Part shown: positions 5,777 through 6,716 of the stretch, one piece after another
Layout: each line of letters starts with the position of its first letter
Position numbering within the stretch: position 1 is the stretch's first letter
Origin: an uncultured Clostridium sp.
GTDB taxonomy: Bacteria > Bacillota > Clostridia > Oscillospirales > Acutalibacteraceae
Length of the DNA stretch: 6,716 nt
Direction: 5' to 3'
Assembly: GCA_900547915.1 (NCBI GenBank)
Contig: URIN01000080.1
Location: 1 to 6,716, forward strand
Notes under the pieces: generated by a model
What the model saw: the letters and a program-made list of their open reading frames with translations, nothing else
What the model was told of the DNA's origin: nothing
Database searches by the model: none
Position numbers and translations under genes: made by a program

Positions 5777-6532
5777 TTATCCGAATCTACCGGAAATATA
5801 TGCCTTGGTTTTTTCATTTTGCGGCGAACTGAATATCTTTTCGGTATCGGCAAACTCAACTATCTCACCAAGCAGAAAAAATGCGGTTTTATCCGAAACA
5901 CGTGCCGCCTGCTGCATATTATGTGTAACTATCACTATGGTGTATTTCTTTTTAAGGCTGTCTATCAGCTGCTCTATTTTAGAAGTTGAAATGGGATCAA
6001 GCGCTGATGTCGGCTCGTCCATCAGTATGACTTGAGGTTCAACAGCAAGAGCACGCGCAATACACAGTCTCTGCTGCTGACCGCCTGAAAGACCCAGAGC
6101 GGACTTTTTTAGCCTGTCCTTTGTTTCATCCCATATTGCCGCAGCCTTTAGTGATTTTTCCACTATTTCATCCACTTTGCTCTTTTTATGAATTCCGTGG
6201 GTACGAGGTCCAAAAGCAATATTATCATATATACTCATTGGAAAGGGATTTGGTTTTTGAAACACCATTCCGACTTTTTTTCTGAGTTCATTCACGTCCG
6301 TATCATGTGAATATATACTTTTTCCGTCAAGCAGCACATCGCCAGTTATGCGGCAGGAATCAACAAAGTCGTTCATTCTGTTAAGCGTTTTGAGAAGTGT
6401 TGATTTTCCGCAGCCTGACGGTCCTATAAACGCGGCGACCTCTCCGGACTCAATATCAATATTAATATTTTTAAGCGCCTGAAAATCGCCATAAAATAAA
6501 TCAAGATCTTTGACAGAGAATTTAGGTGGCAT
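5777..6532 (-). CDS. pstB: Phosphate ABC transporter ATP-binding protein PstB
   Basis: The 251-residue product is a full-length PstB, the ATPase that powers high-affinity inorganic phosphate import by the PstSCAB complex at the inner face of the membrane. All ABC motifs are intact: Walker [10 protein letters not shown] (37-45), Q-loop Gln92 in the PstB-typical [15 protein letters not shown] context, signature LSGGQQQR (148-155), Walker B VILMDEP (168-174), D-loop SALDP (176-180) and switch His204. KTLNRMND (48-55) is also typical of PstB rather than of other import ATPases. I chose the ATG at 6532-6530 because AAGGAGGG (6548-6541) lies 8 nt upstream; the in-frame ATG at 6568 would add 12 basic residues and lacks a site. 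The first 11 nt overlap the end of pstA in another frame, so the two are translationally coupled. A terminator follows immediately; no phoU is present downstream. Confidence 0.97.
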   Translation of the reverse strand: MPPKFSVKDLDLFYGDFQALKNINIDIESGEVAAFIGPSGCGKSTLLKTLNRMNDFVDSCRITGDVLLDGKSIYSHDTDVNELRKKVGMVFQKPNPFPMSIYDNIAFGPRTHGIHKKSKVDEIVEKSLKAAAIWDETKDRLKKSALGLSGGQQQRLCIARALAVEPQVILMDEPTSALDPISTSKIEQLIDSLKKKYTIVIVTHNMQQAARVSDKTAFFLLGEIVEFADTEKIFSSPQNEKTKAYISGRFG

Positions 6533-6716
6533 CCTTTTTGCCCTCCTTTTTCGAAATTCCGCCCGCAATAAATCCTGAAACGGTATTTATAAAAATAACT
6601 GCAATAAGGAGCACCACAGCTGTTGCGTACGCCTCATCTGTGTAAAGTCCCTCAGAAAGCAGTGCGTACATATGCACTGATAAAGTTCTGCCTGAATCAG
6701 TTAGCTTTGTAACAAC
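6522..6716 (-). CDS. pstA: Phosphate ABC transporter permease PstA, C-terminal 64 residues (cut by window edge)
   Basis: Reading leftward from the window end in one open frame gives 64 codons and a TAA at 6524-6522. The fragment contains the pattern seen at the end of PstA permeases: a T-L-S-V-H-M-Y-A-L segment, [16 protein letters not shown], a final hydrophobic helix (about fragment residues 31-51) and a basic tail ([10 protein letters not shown]). PstA and PstC form the membrane channel of the phosphate importer. The 5' part lies beyond 6716, so its start, length and regulation cannot be judged. Its last 11 nt overlap the pstB start, and the pstB ribosome binding site lies inside this gene. 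Confidence 0.9.
   Translation of the reverse strand, partial: VVTKLTDSGRTLSVHMYALLSEGLYTDEAYATAVVLLIAVIFINTVSGFIAGGISKKEGKKDAT
6541..6548 (-). promoter_or_regulatory. Ribosome binding site AAGGAGGG of pstB, inside pstA
   Basis: On the - strand AAGGAGGG ends 8 nt before the ATG at 6532-6530. It lies within the last codons of pstA (Lys-Lys-Glu-Gly), which decides the pstB start and links translation of the two genes. Confidence 0.85.

Noticed and set aside
5805..6035. Plus-strand open frame opposite pstB
   Set aside because: It is antisense to the conserved Walker B and signature regions of pstB and shows no ribosome binding site or known domain.

Overview
The window looks like ordinary chromosome from a low-GC, Gram-positive Clostridia-type bacterium, plausibly a gut Ruminococcaceae/Oscillospiraceae relative. 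The grounds are AT-rich coding sequence, strong AGGAGG-type ribosome binding sites, Bacillota-type families (DUF3048/YerB-like, DUF5662, MerR with an AGGAGG leader) and U-tract terminators. The exact genus cannot be read from the sequence. No phage, transposon, CRISPR, tRNA or rRNA signal is visible.

Left half (1-4134, + strand): four genes in a row. They are a membrane-anchored DUF3048 protein (71-1390); an unrecognised two-TM protein with an Asn/Gln/Pro/Tyr-rich repeated tail (1443-2408); a calcineurin-like metallophosphoesterase with a C-terminal membrane anchor (2479-3597); and a GtrA-family membrane protein (3613-4134). The last two are 15 bp apart and almost certainly co-transcribed. 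A hairpin at 2421-2451 may separate them from the first two. A good terminator (4147-4176) closes the run and also serves the convergent gene.

Right half (4217-6716, - strand): reading right to left, the 3' end of pstA (cut by the window edge) overlaps pstB of the high-affinity phosphate transporter, followed by an intrinsic terminator (5714-5744). Next comes a DUF5662 protein with an HD-like set of His/Asp residues (5159-5680) and its terminator (5106-5147). Last is a single-gene MerR-family unit (4217-4939) encoding a regulator with a DNA-binding domain, two membrane helices and a CPxC zinc ribbon. The MerR gene has a textbook MerR-type promoter: TTGCTT, a 19-bp spacer holding a perfect 13-nt palindrome, then TATAAT. 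This points to autoregulation.

Most of the window is conventional. The points worth a second look are the membrane-tethered zinc-ribbon MerR with its readable operator, the tail-anchored D-x-Q phosphoesterase paired with a GtrA protein, the 48-bp coding repeat in the two-TM protein, and the phosphate transporter genes ending without phoU.
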